Of a stretch of 64,000 nucleotides of DNA, positions 1 to 9,421 are shown in pieces. The notes beneath the pieces are model-generated. The model saw nothing but the letters and a program-made list of their open reading frames with translations, searched no databases and had not been told where the DNA came from. Location: assembly GCF_000012885.1 (NCBI RefSeq), contig NC_007498.2, positions 3,070,001 through 3,134,000 on the forward strand, in the 5' to 3' direction. This DNA comes from Syntrophotalea carbinolica DSM 2380. GTDB lineage: Bacteria > Desulfobacterota > Desulfuromonadia > Desulfuromonadales > Syntrophotaleaceae. The position numbers and the translations under genes were made by a program. How positions within the stretch are numbered: the first letter of the stretch is position 1; each line of letters opens with the position of its first letter.

Positions 1-586
1 CCGCGGCCGCCGTACCCAGGGCGGTAAAGTTGAGCTGCCCGGTATATGCATACAGCAGCGCGACCGCGGCGAGAAGCAGCAGCGTGCCGACCAGGTTGAG
101 GGCGAAATATTTGAAAGTGGCGTCCAGATGGCGCAGGGTCCCGCCCTGCGCGAGCAAACCGAGGGAGCAGATCAGCGCCAACTCGAACCACACGTAGAGA
201 TTGAACAGATCGGCGGTAAGAAAGGCGCCGCAGGCACCGGCAACCAGTCCGTGAAGCAGCGGATGCAGCGCGGGCGACTCCGGTGCGATATCGACATCGC
301 TTCGCTGCCAGACCACAACGACCGTCACCATCACCGCCGCCACCAGTACGAGGGAGATGCCCAACCGATCCGCGGTAAATTCAATGCCGAAGGGCAACGG
401 CCAGTTGCCCGCGACCATTGTGAGGGGACCGCTCCCTACGATACGCCGCAACAATACCCCCGCGCAAAATAATTGCCCCAGTGCCCCGCCAAGACTGACA
501 TTCCTCTGCCGATGCGGATCGGACCGGGTGAGGACGCACAGCAGGGCGGTCAGAAGCGGTAACAACAGGGGCGTAATAACCGGCAT
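1..586 (-). CDS. mnhD: Mrp/Mnh Na+/H+ antiporter subunit D (partial, runs off the left edge)
   Basis: This is the N-terminal part, about 195 residues, of a NuoN/NuoM-like membrane subunit of the multi-subunit cation/proton antiporter. The translation begins MPVITPLLLPLL and shows several hydrophobic helices plus the segment GAFLTADLFNLYVWFEL, typical of MrpD and related complex I antiporter-like subunits. The ATG overlaps the stop of mnhC by one base (TAATG), which indicates translational coupling. The rest of the protein, and presumably mnhE, mnhF and mnhG, lie outside the window. Family knowledge gives the role: secondary Na+/H+ exchange for pH and sodium homeostasis in the inner membrane. 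The assignment to D rather than to another NuoL/M/N-like subunit rests on position after C. Confidence 0.9.
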   Translation of the reverse strand, partial: MPVITPLLLPLLTALLCVLTRSDPHRQRNVSLGGALGQLFCAGVLLRRIVGSGPLTMVAGNWPLPFGIEFTADRLGISLVLVAAVMVTVVVVWQRSDVDIAPESPALHPLLHGLVAGACGAFLTADLFNLYVWFELALICSLGLLAQGGTLRHLDATFKYFALNLVGTLLLLAAVALLYAYTGQLNFTALGTAAA

Positions 587-972
587 TACGGTGTCTCCTC
601 CAGGGGCGGTTTAACGGGATCAGAGGCTGGGGGTTCCGCCGCGCGCAACCGGGACACGTCGTCGCTTCCCGCCTGTTCGATAAGCCGCACCGCCAAAACC
701 AGCGAAAAACACAACAGGGCGAAGCTTATGACAATGGCGGTAAGGACCAGGGCCTGCGGCAAGGGGTTAGCCGTCATCCCTGCCATATGGCCTTCAGGAT
801 CGATAATCGGCGGAGCACTGCCGATAAAACGGCCGCTGCTGAAAAGCAGCAGATTGATACCGTTGCCGAGCAGTGCCAGGCCGACGAGACAACGAAGCAA
901 ATCCCGTGAAAAGGCGAGATAGGTCCCCGCAGCAACAACGGCACCCAAGGCCAGCGCGATCGCCCAGATCAT
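586..972 (-). CDS. mnhC: Mrp/Mnh antiporter subunit C (NuoK-like)
   Basis: A 128-residue protein with three predicted membrane helices. It starts MIWAIALALGAVVAAGTYL and contains RCLVGLALLGNGINLLLF, the conserved NuoK/MrpC helix, followed by the PLPQALVLTAIVISFA segment that is diagnostic for MrpC. About 25 polar residues at the C-terminus extend it slightly beyond the usual 113-118 residues. The start is the ATG that overlaps the mnhB stop (ATGA), and the stop overlaps the mnhD start, so B, C and D form one tightly coupled transcript. By homology it forms part of the membrane core of the antiporter. Confidence 0.93.
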   Translation of the reverse strand: MIWAIALALGAVVAAGTYLAFSRDLLRCLVGLALLGNGINLLLFSSGRFIGSAPPIIDPEGHMAGMTANPLPQALVLTAIVISFALLCFSLVLAVRLIEQAGSDDVSRLRAAEPPASDPVKPPLEETP

Positions 973-1400
973 GCTTCCTCCCCGATGATTCCTACCAGCC
1001 CCAGGCAATAGCCGCCGAGCGCCCCCCAGACACACAGATAAACGCCGAGATCGAATAACATCGTGGTTGATAGCGGCAAATCCACCGCACCGAACGACAC
1101 GGTTATCCATTGATGCGTCAGAAACGGTTCCCCCTGCAACAGAGCCGGCAACCCGCTCACCAACGCCATAAATACGCCCGCCCCGCCAAGACGTGCCGGC
1201 GCCAGCGGAAGGCGCCGAAGAGCCGGCCCGGCGCCGAATACCAGGGCATAGCCGGAACTTGCCGCCACCGCGACCAGTCCGGCGATAAAACCGCCGCCGG
1301 GGGCATTGTGTCCGCGAAACAGAATCCACAACGAGGCTATCAGCAACAGCGGATAAAGCCGGCGCATGAAAACTTCCGCGATCAGCGCCCTGCGCGTCAT
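969..1400 (-). CDS. mnhB: Mrp/Mnh antiporter subunit B
   Basis: A 143-residue membrane protein of the MnhB family. The motif RGHNAPGGGFIAGLVAVAA is the family signature. It is followed by a hydrophobic helix, a loop with FLTHQWI, and the C-terminal LFDLGVYLCVWGALGGYCLGL helix. The start overlaps the last four bases of mnhA (ATGA), and its own end overlaps mnhC by four bases. In this operon B is a separate gene rather than fused to A. Its function is inferred from the family: a structural subunit of the Na+/H+ antiporter complex. Confidence 0.93.
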   Translation of the reverse strand: MTRRALIAEVFMRRLYPLLLIASLWILFRGHNAPGGGFIAGLVAVAASSGYALVFGAGPALRRLPLAPARLGGAGVFMALVSGLPALLQGEPFLTHQWITVSFGAVDLPLSTTMLFDLGVYLCVWGALGGYCLGLVGIIGEEA

Positions 1401-3673
1401 GACCTTTTCCCCCTGACGACACCGAGCAAGGGCAGCGCCGCCAGCAGCGCAAATGCCAGCACCGCGATTTCGCCCAGCGTATCGAGGGCGCGAAAATCGA
1501 CAATGATTACGTTGACGATATTGCGACCGTGCGCCGCGGGAAGACTCTGCGAGGCGAAAAATCCCGACAAACGATCATCGAAAGGAAGACCGGAGACCAG
1601 CAGCAGCAAAAGCGTCACGATGGTTCCGAAGGCCAGCGCTATACCCCGCGCCAGATACCGTTGTGAGCGTGCTTCGGCCGAAATCGCGGAGGAGATGGTT
1701 TTCAGGCGTCTCAAGCGGAGCAATACGCAGGCGACAACCACCACGAACACGGTCTCGATCGCAAATTGGGTGAACGCCAGGTCCGGCGCTCCGGTAAACA
1801 GAAACAGCACCGCACTGCCGTATCCGACCACCCCGCTGACCAACAGCAAAATCAGATGATCACGCACGAACAAAACGGTCAAAGCTCCCGCGGCAATTAG
1901 CAGAGAGGCACCGAGCACCGGGATCGTCAACGTCTGTAAAACCGGCCAGGTCGCAACGGGGCGCGCCCATAACATCAACAGCGCAATGAACAAAGTCACC
2001 ACCCCGACCAAAGTCATCAGGTAGCGGGACAACAGACCGTGCTGCAAAAAGCGGGTCTGCCGGGCCACCAGATGCGGTAAAAAAGCCAGCAGATGTCGAT
2101 ACCAGGATTCCGGGCCATAATTGCCGAGAAAACGAAGGCGACTAAGCAAACGATGCAAACGATCCCATTGCAGATAGACGATCCCGCCGAAAAAGAAGGT
2201 AAGCAGGGTGGCTTCAATCACCGAAAAGATATCGTAAGAAGCCATAACCCGTGCAGCTTTGAACCCGGGAGCGATGGAGCGGGCGGCAGCCCCCAACACC
2301 GGGTCGACCAGGGTCGGAGCGAAACCGAACAGCAAACCGAGCAGCACCAGGATCAGGGGCGGAAACAGCATGCTGGCCTTTGCTTCGTGGGGTTGCGCCT
2401 TGCGGGGCACGGTATCGGCTCCCCAGAAAATGCGGATCGCGGCAATGGCCGCAACGGCCACGGACATGCCGTTGACAAACACCGTCGCGTAACTGACGGG
2501 GCTCAAAACAACGGCCTCGGTCTTGGCCAGGGTAATCGCATCCTTGGCAACGAAACCGAATGTCAACGGCACCCCCGCCATGGAGAGCGCCGCCAGCAAC
2601 GCCGCGGCGGCCGTCCAAGGCATATAGCGGCGCATGCCGGTCAAGCGATCGATTTCACGGGTACCGGCGCCATGATCGAGATTCCCCGCGATAAAAAACA
2701 GCGGCGCTTTGTAAAGCGCGTGGGCGAAAAAAAGAGCCGCAACCGCCAGGGCCGCACCTTTGCCGGGAAAACCGACCAGCATTGTCAGGGTTCCCAGGGT
2801 AGCCACCGTCGACCACGCAAGAATGCGCTTCAAATCACGCTCGCACATGGTCTGAATGGCGGCAAAAACTGCCGTAAAGGTTCCTGCGGCGATAAGTGTA
2901 TACTCCCAGAACACAACATCGCTGAAGGCGGCATCCAGACGCGCCAGCAGATAGATGCCCAGCTTGACCATGGTTGCCGAATGCAGATAGGCGCTGACCG
3001 GTGTGGGAGCGGCCATGGCATTCGGTAGCCAGAAGTGAAACGGGAACTGAGCGGACTTGGTAAAAGCCCCCAGGAAGATCAGCATCAGGGCCGGGGGCAG
3101 ATGCGGGTCTGCCATAAAAGAAGGGGCCGCGGCAATAAGGGATTGCATGGAATAGGTCCCGGCAAGCCGGCCGAGGATGATGATCCCGGCAAGCAGGCAA
3201 AGTCCCCCTGCGCCGGTTATCAGCAGAGCTTGCTGCGCCGACTTCCGGGCGGTCTCCTGCTCATGATCGAACCCGATCAGCAAAAACGACAGGACACTTG
3301 TCAATTCCCAAAAGATGAAAAGCACAAGCAGGTGATCACTGATCACCGCACCGATCATGGCGATCATGAAAAGCTGCAACAAAACAAGGACCCGCCGCCT
3401 TTTCGGATGCTCGGCCAGATACCCGGACGCATAGACAAAAACCAACGTGCCGATCCCCGTGATCAACAGCAGAAACTGCGCTGCCAGGCCATCGACATAC
3501 AGCGAAAAATCGACATTCAAAGAAGGGATCCATGGCGCGGAATAGCTCCGGGGCAATGGCATGGTGAACAAGCCGTACAGCAACAGGGCAAACAGGGTCG
3601 CAGGCAGCAGGGCCGGCCACAGTCTGCCGATCGGTGTTGCCGTCCCGTTTTTCGGGTGTGTGCTTTCTTTCAC
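1397..3673 (-). CDS. mnhA: Mrp/Mnh antiporter subunit A (NuoL-like with C-terminal MrpA extension)
   Basis: A 758-residue polytopic membrane protein and the largest antiporter subunit. The N-terminal two thirds resemble NuoL, with VFIFWELTSVLSFLLIGF and the proton-channel signature AYLHSATMVKLGIYLLARL. The C-terminal third has the extra helices of MrpA, including GAPDLAFTQFAIETVFVVVV, and ends with an MbhE-like segment (VDFRALDTLGEIAVLA). I chose a GTG start because GGGAGG lies 4 nt upstream and the next residues (KESTHPKNG) precede the first helix. The open frame continues upstream to 3808 but without a ribosome site. It is the first gene of the operon, and the 182-bp gap to the divergent stress gene should hold the promoter. 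Confidence 0.93.
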   Translation of the reverse strand: MKESTHPKNGTATPIGRLWPALLPATLFALLLYGLFTMPLPRSYSAPWIPSLNVDFSLYVDGLAAQFLLLITGIGTLVFVYASGYLAEHPKRRRVLVLLQLFMIAMIGAVISDHLLVLFIFWELTSVLSFLLIGFDHEQETARKSAQQALLITGAGGLCLLAGIIILGRLAGTYSMQSLIAAAPSFMADPHLPPALMLIFLGAFTKSAQFPFHFWLPNAMAAPTPVSAYLHSATMVKLGIYLLARLDAAFSDVVFWEYTLIAAGTFTAVFAAIQTMCERDLKRILAWSTVATLGTLTMLVGFPGKGAALAVAALFFAHALYKAPLFFIAGNLDHGAGTREIDRLTGMRRYMPWTAAAALLAALSMAGVPLTFGFVAKDAITLAKTEAVVLSPVSYATVFVNGMSVAVAAIAAIRIFWGADTVPRKAQPHEAKASMLFPPLILVLLGLLFGFAPTLVDPVLGAAARSIAPGFKAARVMASYDIFSVIEATLLTFFFGGIVYLQWDRLHRLLSRLRFLGNYGPESWYRHLLAFLPHLVARQTRFLQHGLLSRYLMTLVGVVTLFIALLMLWARPVATWPVLQTLTIPVLGASLLIAAGALTVLFVRDHLILLLVSGVVGYGSAVLFLFTGAPDLAFTQFAIETVFVVVVACVLLRLRRLKTISSAISAEARSQRYLARGIALAFGTIVTLLLLLVSGLPFDDRLSGFFASQSLPAAHGRNIVNVIIVDFRALDTLGEIAVLAFALLAALPLLGVVRGKRS

Positions 3674-3855
3674 GGTCCCTCCCGAACTACTGCTCTTTTT
3701 TAGAAAACTTATAAAATAATAACATACTTCCGTCGACGTAACTTTCAACGTTGCCATGCCTACCGTTGCATCACGGGGATGCGGTCCCTTCCGCAAAACA
3801 GTCGGCATGGTATACTGGGCGAAAAGTAAACGGGCACATTTTGGGAGGATTTAAA

Positions 3856-4782
3856 ATGGAGCGATTTAAAAACATTCTGTTTGCTTCATATGGGAGCAAG
3901 GAGGATGCGACAGCACTCGATCGGGCCAATCGCCTTGCCGGCAAAAACAAGGCACAGATAACCCTTACCCGGACCCTGGCACCGATCCCTTCGGTTGCCG
4001 GTTATTTTTTGCCGAAAAATCACCTGGAAGATATGCAAAGCGCCGTACACGCCATGGCGGAAAAAGATCTGGCAACTCTTGCCAAAAAAATCTCCCCGGG
4101 GATTAAGGTCGAAACGAAAATCCTGACCGGAAAACCGTTTATCGAATTGATCCGGTCGGTGCTTACCGGCCCCCATGACTTGATCATCAAACCCAAACAA
4201 CCCGCGCCGGGCGGCAAAACCCTCGCTGGAACCGACCTGCATCTGCTCCGCAAATGCCCCTGTCCCGTCTGGATTATCAACCCCACACAACGCAAACCGT
4301 TCGGCAAAATCATTATCGCCGTCGACCCCGACCCCTCCGATCCGGAGAAAGTCGCCCTGAATACGGACCTGATCAAAATCGGCACGTCCCTGGCGCAGAG
4401 CGAACAGGGGAAGATCGAAGTGGTGCACGCCTGGACGCTCGATGGCGAAACGACTCTGCGCGGGCCGCGCTTTACCATGAGCGACGCCGAGATCGACGTG
4501 CTGGCCGACAATGTCCGGAAAACCCGCCTTCAATGGCTGCAGGATTTGCTTGCACCCTACGGCGACGGCGCCATAAAGATCACGTTGGAAAAGGGGGAAC
4601 CGGGCTCTACACTGGTGTCGATCATCGAAAGGAAAAAACCGGATATCGTGGTCATGGGAACCGTTGCCAGAACCGGCCTACCCGGCCTTCTGATCGGCAA
4701 CACGGCCGAATACGTCCTGGGCAGAATCAGTTGTTCCGTCCTGGCCATCAAGCCCCGGGGATTTAAAACGCCCGTTTCCTGA
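3856..4782 (+). CDS. Tandem universal stress protein (UspE-like)
   Basis: A 308-residue cytoplasmic protein made of two UspA-type domains, roughly residues 1-150 and 155-308. The second repeat begins KIIIAVDPDPSDPEKV and carries the ATP-loop-like stretch VVMGTVARTGLPGLLIGNT, ending NTAEYVLGRISCSVLAIKP. The first repeat begins FKNILFASYGS and ends with LLRKCPCPVWII, but lacks an obvious glycine-rich ATP loop, as in UspE. The start codon follows GGGAGG by 9 nt; an in-frame extension upstream to 3751 has no ribosome site. It is divergent from the antiporter operon. The exact stress role is not shown by the sequence. Confidence 0.88.
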   Translation: MERFKNILFASYGSKEDATALDRANRLAGKNKAQITLTRTLAPIPSVAGYFLPKNHLEDMQSAVHAMAEKDLATLAKKISPGIKVETKILTGKPFIELIRSVLTGPHDLIIKPKQPAPGGKTLAGTDLHLLRKCPCPVWIINPTQRKPFGKIIIAVDPDPSDPEKVALNTDLIKIGTSLAQSEQGKIEVVHAWTLDGETTLRGPRFTMSDAEIDVLADNVRKTRLQWLQDLLAPYGDGAIKITLEKGEPGSTLVSIIERKKPDIVVMGTVARTGLPGLLIGNTAEYVLGRISCSVLAIKPRGFKTPVS

Positions 4783-4923
4783 ATGCGCAGGGAGCGGACC
4801 GCCACCTTGGCGCAAACAGGGTAACTGCGGATCCCGGAAGATTTTTCCCCGACCGGACAAGGGGGCCTGGGCCCGCACATGACCGTTTCAGTCACAAAAC
4901 GTCCGGCACGCCCCGTCCCGGAA

Positions 4924-4961
4924 AATAAAAGAGGCAGGCCGCTTATCGAAACGACCTGCCC
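4924..4961 (-). terminator. Intrinsic terminator of gap
   Basis: On the minus strand, GGCAGG pairs with CCTGCC across a loop of about 16 bases and is followed by TCTTTTATTTT. It lies 33 bases beyond the gap stop codon, the expected place for a Rho-independent terminator. Confidence 0.75.
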
Positions 4962-4993
4962 CACGCATATTTCCCCAAAATCCCGGCGGGAAT

Positions 4994-6118
<1,125 letters not shown>

Positions 6119-6215
6119 CTGCCGGAACTCCATACAGACAACGCATGGCTTAACATAACAGCTGAGGAGAAAAACACAAGAATCCTCATCAATATCTGCT
6201 AAGCCATGACATCCA

Positions 6216-7427
6216 TCAATCCTGCACACGAACCGGATATCGCTCCCGCCACAGCAATCCGACGCTGCCCAGGGCACATACCGGCATGCCGATCGCCATA
6301 ACGGCAACCGTTCCGTCGTAGCCCCAGCTCACCAGGGCCGCGGCCAGGGCACCGGCCATCATTTGTACCGCTCCCAACAATGCCGATGCGCTGCCGGCCT
6401 GTTCCCTGCCGAACGGCTCCATGATCAAAGCCGTAACATCCGGCAGCAGAAAACCGAGGCAAAACAGGTACAAAGCGGCAAAAACCAGGACCATCCACAA
6501 GGGAACCGGCACCAGAATCGCCCCCAGAACGAATAGAGCGCTGACCGCCAACAATAGCAGGTTACTACGCCACAACACGCCCCCCAGGGAAAAACGTTTC
6601 AGCAAGCGGGCATTGACCTGGCTGCCGATAACCAGCGCCAGGGCATTGCCCCCCATGGTCCAACCATAATGGGGTCCCGACATGCCGAACATATCCATAA
6701 AAATCAAGGGCGAGGCGGTGAGATAAATAAACAGCCCGGCAATGTAAAAACTGCCGGTCACCATACGCAGGGTAAATCCGGGGACGGCCAACACCGCCAG
6801 ATAGTCACGCAGCGCGCTGCGCGGATGCAGGGCTTCGCGCCTGCCGTGTCCGGGTATGGCAGGCAGAATCCACCATACCCCGGCCAGCATCACCACCGCC
6901 GAGCCACCCATCAGAAAAAAAATATAGCGCCAGCCCAGGCTGGCGACGATGAGTCCGCCGAGGGTCGGCGCGACGATCGGGGCCAGTCCCATCACCAGCA
7001 TCAGCGATGAAAAAACCCGCGCGGTTTCATGCAGCGGGAAAAGATCCCGTACCACCGCCCGTGCGGCGACCATGCCGGCGCAGCCACCAAGGGCCAGAAC
7101 CAGGCGCAACCCGATGAGCCATTCCACGTTGTAACTCAGAGCGCACCCCAGAGAGGCCAGGATATACAACACCAGGCCGTAGACCAGCGGTCCCTTGCGC
7201 CCGAAAACATCCAGCAGGGGTCCGTAAATGAGCTGACCGACAGCGATGCCGATAAAATAACTGCTCATGGACAAACTCACCGTTGCCACATCGGTATGCA
7301 GATCCGCGGCAATGGCGGTAAATGCCGGCAGGTAGGTATCGATGGTCAACGGCCCGATGGCCGTCAATACGCCAAGCAGGATAACGACCAGGCGCATATT
7401 CGTTCTGATTTCAGTGTGTGCCGACAT
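6216..7427 (-). CDS. Bcr/CflA-type MFS drug exporter
   Basis: A 403-residue major facilitator superfamily protein with twelve predicted helices. Family marks are the helix-1 motif IGPLTIDTYLPAFTAIAADL, the motif-A loop YGPLLDVFGRKGPLVYGLVLY, and ARAVVRDLF in helix 4/5, all characteristic of the Bcr/CflA (bicyclomycin/chloramphenicol) drug:H+ antiporters. I placed the start at the ATG giving MSAHTEIRTN, just before the first helix. An open reading frame continues upstream for 69 codons but is not membrane-like and has no ribosome site. It appears to be a single gene. The substrate cannot be told from sequence; efflux of small toxic compounds is the family expectation. Confidence 0.88.
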   Translation of the reverse strand: MSAHTEIRTNMRLVVILLGVLTAIGPLTIDTYLPAFTAIAADLHTDVATVSLSMSSYFIGIAVGQLIYGPLLDVFGRKGPLVYGLVLYILASLGCALSYNVEWLIGLRLVLALGGCAGMVAARAVVRDLFPLHETARVFSSLMLVMGLAPIVAPTLGGLIVASLGWRYIFFLMGGSAVVMLAGVWWILPAIPGHGRREALHPRSALRDYLAVLAVPGFTLRMVTGSFYIAGLFIYLTASPLIFMDMFGMSGPHYGWTMGGNALALVIGSQVNARLLKRFSLGGVLWRSNLLLLAVSALFVLGAILVPVPLWMVLVFAALYLFCLGFLLPDVTALIMEPFGREQAGSASALLGAVQMMAGALAAALVSWGYDGTVAVMAIGMPVCALGSVGLLWRERYPVRVQD

Positions 7428-7655
7428 GAAAAGGATCCGATGAAAAAAGATGCGAGGATATGGGAAAACAGAGAAAACGACTGGAATGCCGCAGTATACA
7501 CCTTTGCCGATCGTTTGTCTGCCCATGGATCGTCCGACCGCTCCCAAAGCAACGCAAACAGCGATACCCGGCGTCTCCACCGCCCTTGACCAATATCGGC
7601 GGTGATTTAAACTATTTACATACAATCCCGACAACTTGAGGAGATCGATATATCC

Positions 7656-8429
7656 ATGACCGAAAAGCTGGACATCGCCAGAAACTGGCTACCCCGCTAC
7701 ACAGGAATGGCCCTGGACGAGATCGGGGACTACATCCTTCTGACCAATTTTCGTTCCTATCTCAACCGGTTCGCCAGCCGCTTCGATTGCGAGATCCACG
7801 GTGCGGACAGACCGATGCCTGCCGCCACCAACAGCCACGGCCTGACCATGATCCACATCGGCATGGGCTCGGCCAACGCCGCCACCATCATGGATTTACT
7901 CAGCGCCCGCAGTCCCAGGGGGGGTCTGCTGCTGGGCAAGTGCGGCGGTCTCAAGCAGTCTTCGGAAATCGGGCATTTCATTCTACCTATTGCGGCCATC
8001 CGCAGCGAGGGCACCAGCAACGATTATTTCCCTCCCGAAGTCCCCGCCCTGCCCTCCTTCAAACTGCATAAGTTCGTGTCCGAAAAGATCGTTGCCCATG
8101 GCCATGAATACCGCACCGGGGTGGTCTATACCACCAACCGTCGGCTCTGGGAACACGACCGGGACTTTCTGGAGCGTCTGCAGGCGATGACCTGCATCGC
8201 CATCGATATGGAAACCGCCACCCTGTTCATTGTCGGCCACTACAACGCTATCGCGCGGGGAGCCCTGCTGCTGACCTCGGACCTGCCCCTGACGCCGGAA
8301 GGCATCAAAACCGAAGAGATGGACCGGATGGTATCCCGCAAATGGACCGACATCCATCTGCAGATCGGCATCGAGGCCATGACCGAAATCGAGGAGAAAG
8401 GCGAAAGGATCAAACACTTCCGCTACTGA
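7656..8429 (+). CDS. amn: AMP nucleosidase
   Basis: A 257-residue enzyme of the purine phosphorylase/nucleosidase fold, expected to hydrolyse AMP to adenine and ribose-5-phosphate. Visible landmarks are MIHIGMGSANAATIMDLL, GGLLLGKCGGLK (the phosphorylase-like glycine motif), IRSEGTSNDYFP, and the substrate-binding segment AIDMETATLFIVGHYN, followed by the acidic LLLTSDLPL. At 257 residues it matches the short AMN forms that lack the N-terminal regulatory domain of E. coli Amn. The ribosome site GAGGAG precedes the ATG by 13 nt, rather far. No operon partner is evident. Confidence 0.9.
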   Translation: MTEKLDIARNWLPRYTGMALDEIGDYILLTNFRSYLNRFASRFDCEIHGADRPMPAATNSHGLTMIHIGMGSANAATIMDLLSARSPRGGLLLGKCGGLKQSSEIGHFILPIAAIRSEGTSNDYFPPEVPALPSFKLHKFVSEKIVAHGHEYRTGVVYTTNRRLWEHDRDFLERLQAMTCIAIDMETATLFIVGHYNAIARGALLLTSDLPLTPEGIKTEEMDRMVSRKWTDIHLQIGIEAMTEIEEKGERIKHFRY

Positions 8430-8548
8430 CAGAATCCTTCGCCAGGATATCCGGTCCGGCCGGTCCTTGCGAAAGAGCCCCGTACTGCGTTCATTCTGAA
8501 AATTCTCTGCTAGAATGATAATTGATGGTCCCAAACCGGGAGGATATT

Positions 8549-8968
8549 ATGAGAGTTCGCTTCGGCTCGCTCCTGTGGCTGTTGACAGCCCTTTTCATCG
8601 CGGCACCGACGATAACCGGATGCATCGCCAATCCCGATTATGGCCGGGTCACGGTGCAAGGGCGGGATGTCCGTGCCGATATCGTCTTTTCCGACCGCGA
8701 TCGCAGCGCCATCTATAATTATTATCGTCGGCATCTGCCGCCGGGCCTGGCCAGAAAGCACCGGCTTCCGCCGGGCCTGCGCAAGCACCTGGCACGGCAC
8801 GGCGAATTGCCCCCCGGTCTGGCAGGTTACCGACTCCCTTACGACCTCGACCGACGCCTGAGACGACTGCCGGCCGGTTATCTGCGGTTGCGAGTCGGCA
8901 CCGACATCATCCTGTTACACCAACGGACCCATCTTATCCTGGATGTCGTGCAGAGCATCTATCCCTGA
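8549..8968 (+). CDS. RcnB/CigR-like periplasmic protein with lipoprotein-type signal
   Basis: A 139-residue exported protein. The N-terminus has basic residues, a hydrophobic stretch and a cysteine near residue 24 (PTITGCIANP), compatible with a lipoprotein signal peptide although the box is not ideal. The mature part carries three LPPGL repeats in an arginine/histidine-rich stretch and ends with LPAGYLRLRVGTDIILL and a hydrophobic tail, as in the RcnB and CigR families. RcnB acts in nickel/cobalt homeostasis and CigR is an anti-virulence membrane protein, so no precise role can be assigned. The ATG follows GGGAGG at 8 nt, which favours it over a frame that opens 27 bases earlier. Confidence 0.7.
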   Translation: MRVRFGSLLWLLTALFIAAPTITGCIANPDYGRVTVQGRDVRADIVFSDRDRSAIYNYYRRHLPPGLARKHRLPPGLRKHLARHGELPPGLAGYRLPYDLDRRLRRLPAGYLRLRVGTDIILLHQRTHLILDVVQSIYP

Positions 8969-9084
8969 CGCGGAACAAACCACGCCACACCATGGAAACG
9001 GTACCCTGTTCCGGCCAGGCCACTGCACCCGGCAGCAGCAACGACGTAAAACAAGCAATATAATCCCACAGAGGAGGTAACGCC

Positions 9085-9273
9085 ATGCGTCACGATGAAT
9101 TTGAAAACATCTGTCACACCATCGGTCCCGAAACTGACAAACGTGTCAAGCATATCGTCCTCCATCAGGTCGGCAAGATCATCGCCTGTCTTCCGGATGA
9201 CTTCTTCGAAGTCGAACTGGATAGCGGCGAGCACAAGACCTGGTCCAAAAACAATGTAAAGCTGGTGCATTGA
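9085..9273 (+). CDS. Small hypothetical protein (62 aa)
   Basis: A 62-residue acidic/histidine-containing cytoplasmic protein, preceded by a very good ribosome site (GAGGAGGT, 6 nt from the ATG), which is the main reason to accept it as a gene. The sequence reads like a single small beta-rich domain: VKHIVLHQVGKIIACLPDDFFEVEL, then SGEHKTWSKNNVKLVH. I do not recognise the family. It sits alone between the RcnB/CigR-like gene and the FMN glutamate synthase-family gene, about 150 nt before the latter, and could share a transcript with it. Confidence 0.65.
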   Translation: MRHDEFENICHTIGPETDKRVKHIVLHQVGKIIACLPDDFFEVELDSGEHKTWSKNNVKLVH

Positions 9274-9421
9274 ACGACCCGCAAGGGCGCATAACATCAT
9301 TCGGTAACCGGATTCTTTGCAGGACCTGCTCGGAAAGACAGCGGACGCCATCCGAAAGGGATGGCTGTGCCTGTTTTTCGACAAGACGCGGGGCAAGCCC
9401 CTGCCAGGGAGGATCAGCCCC

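Noticed and set aside
586-1503. A fused 305-residue protein covering mnhC and the region upstream
   Set aside because: The first 177 codons are out-of-frame translation of mnhB; the true MrpC begins at 972 at the ATGA overlap.
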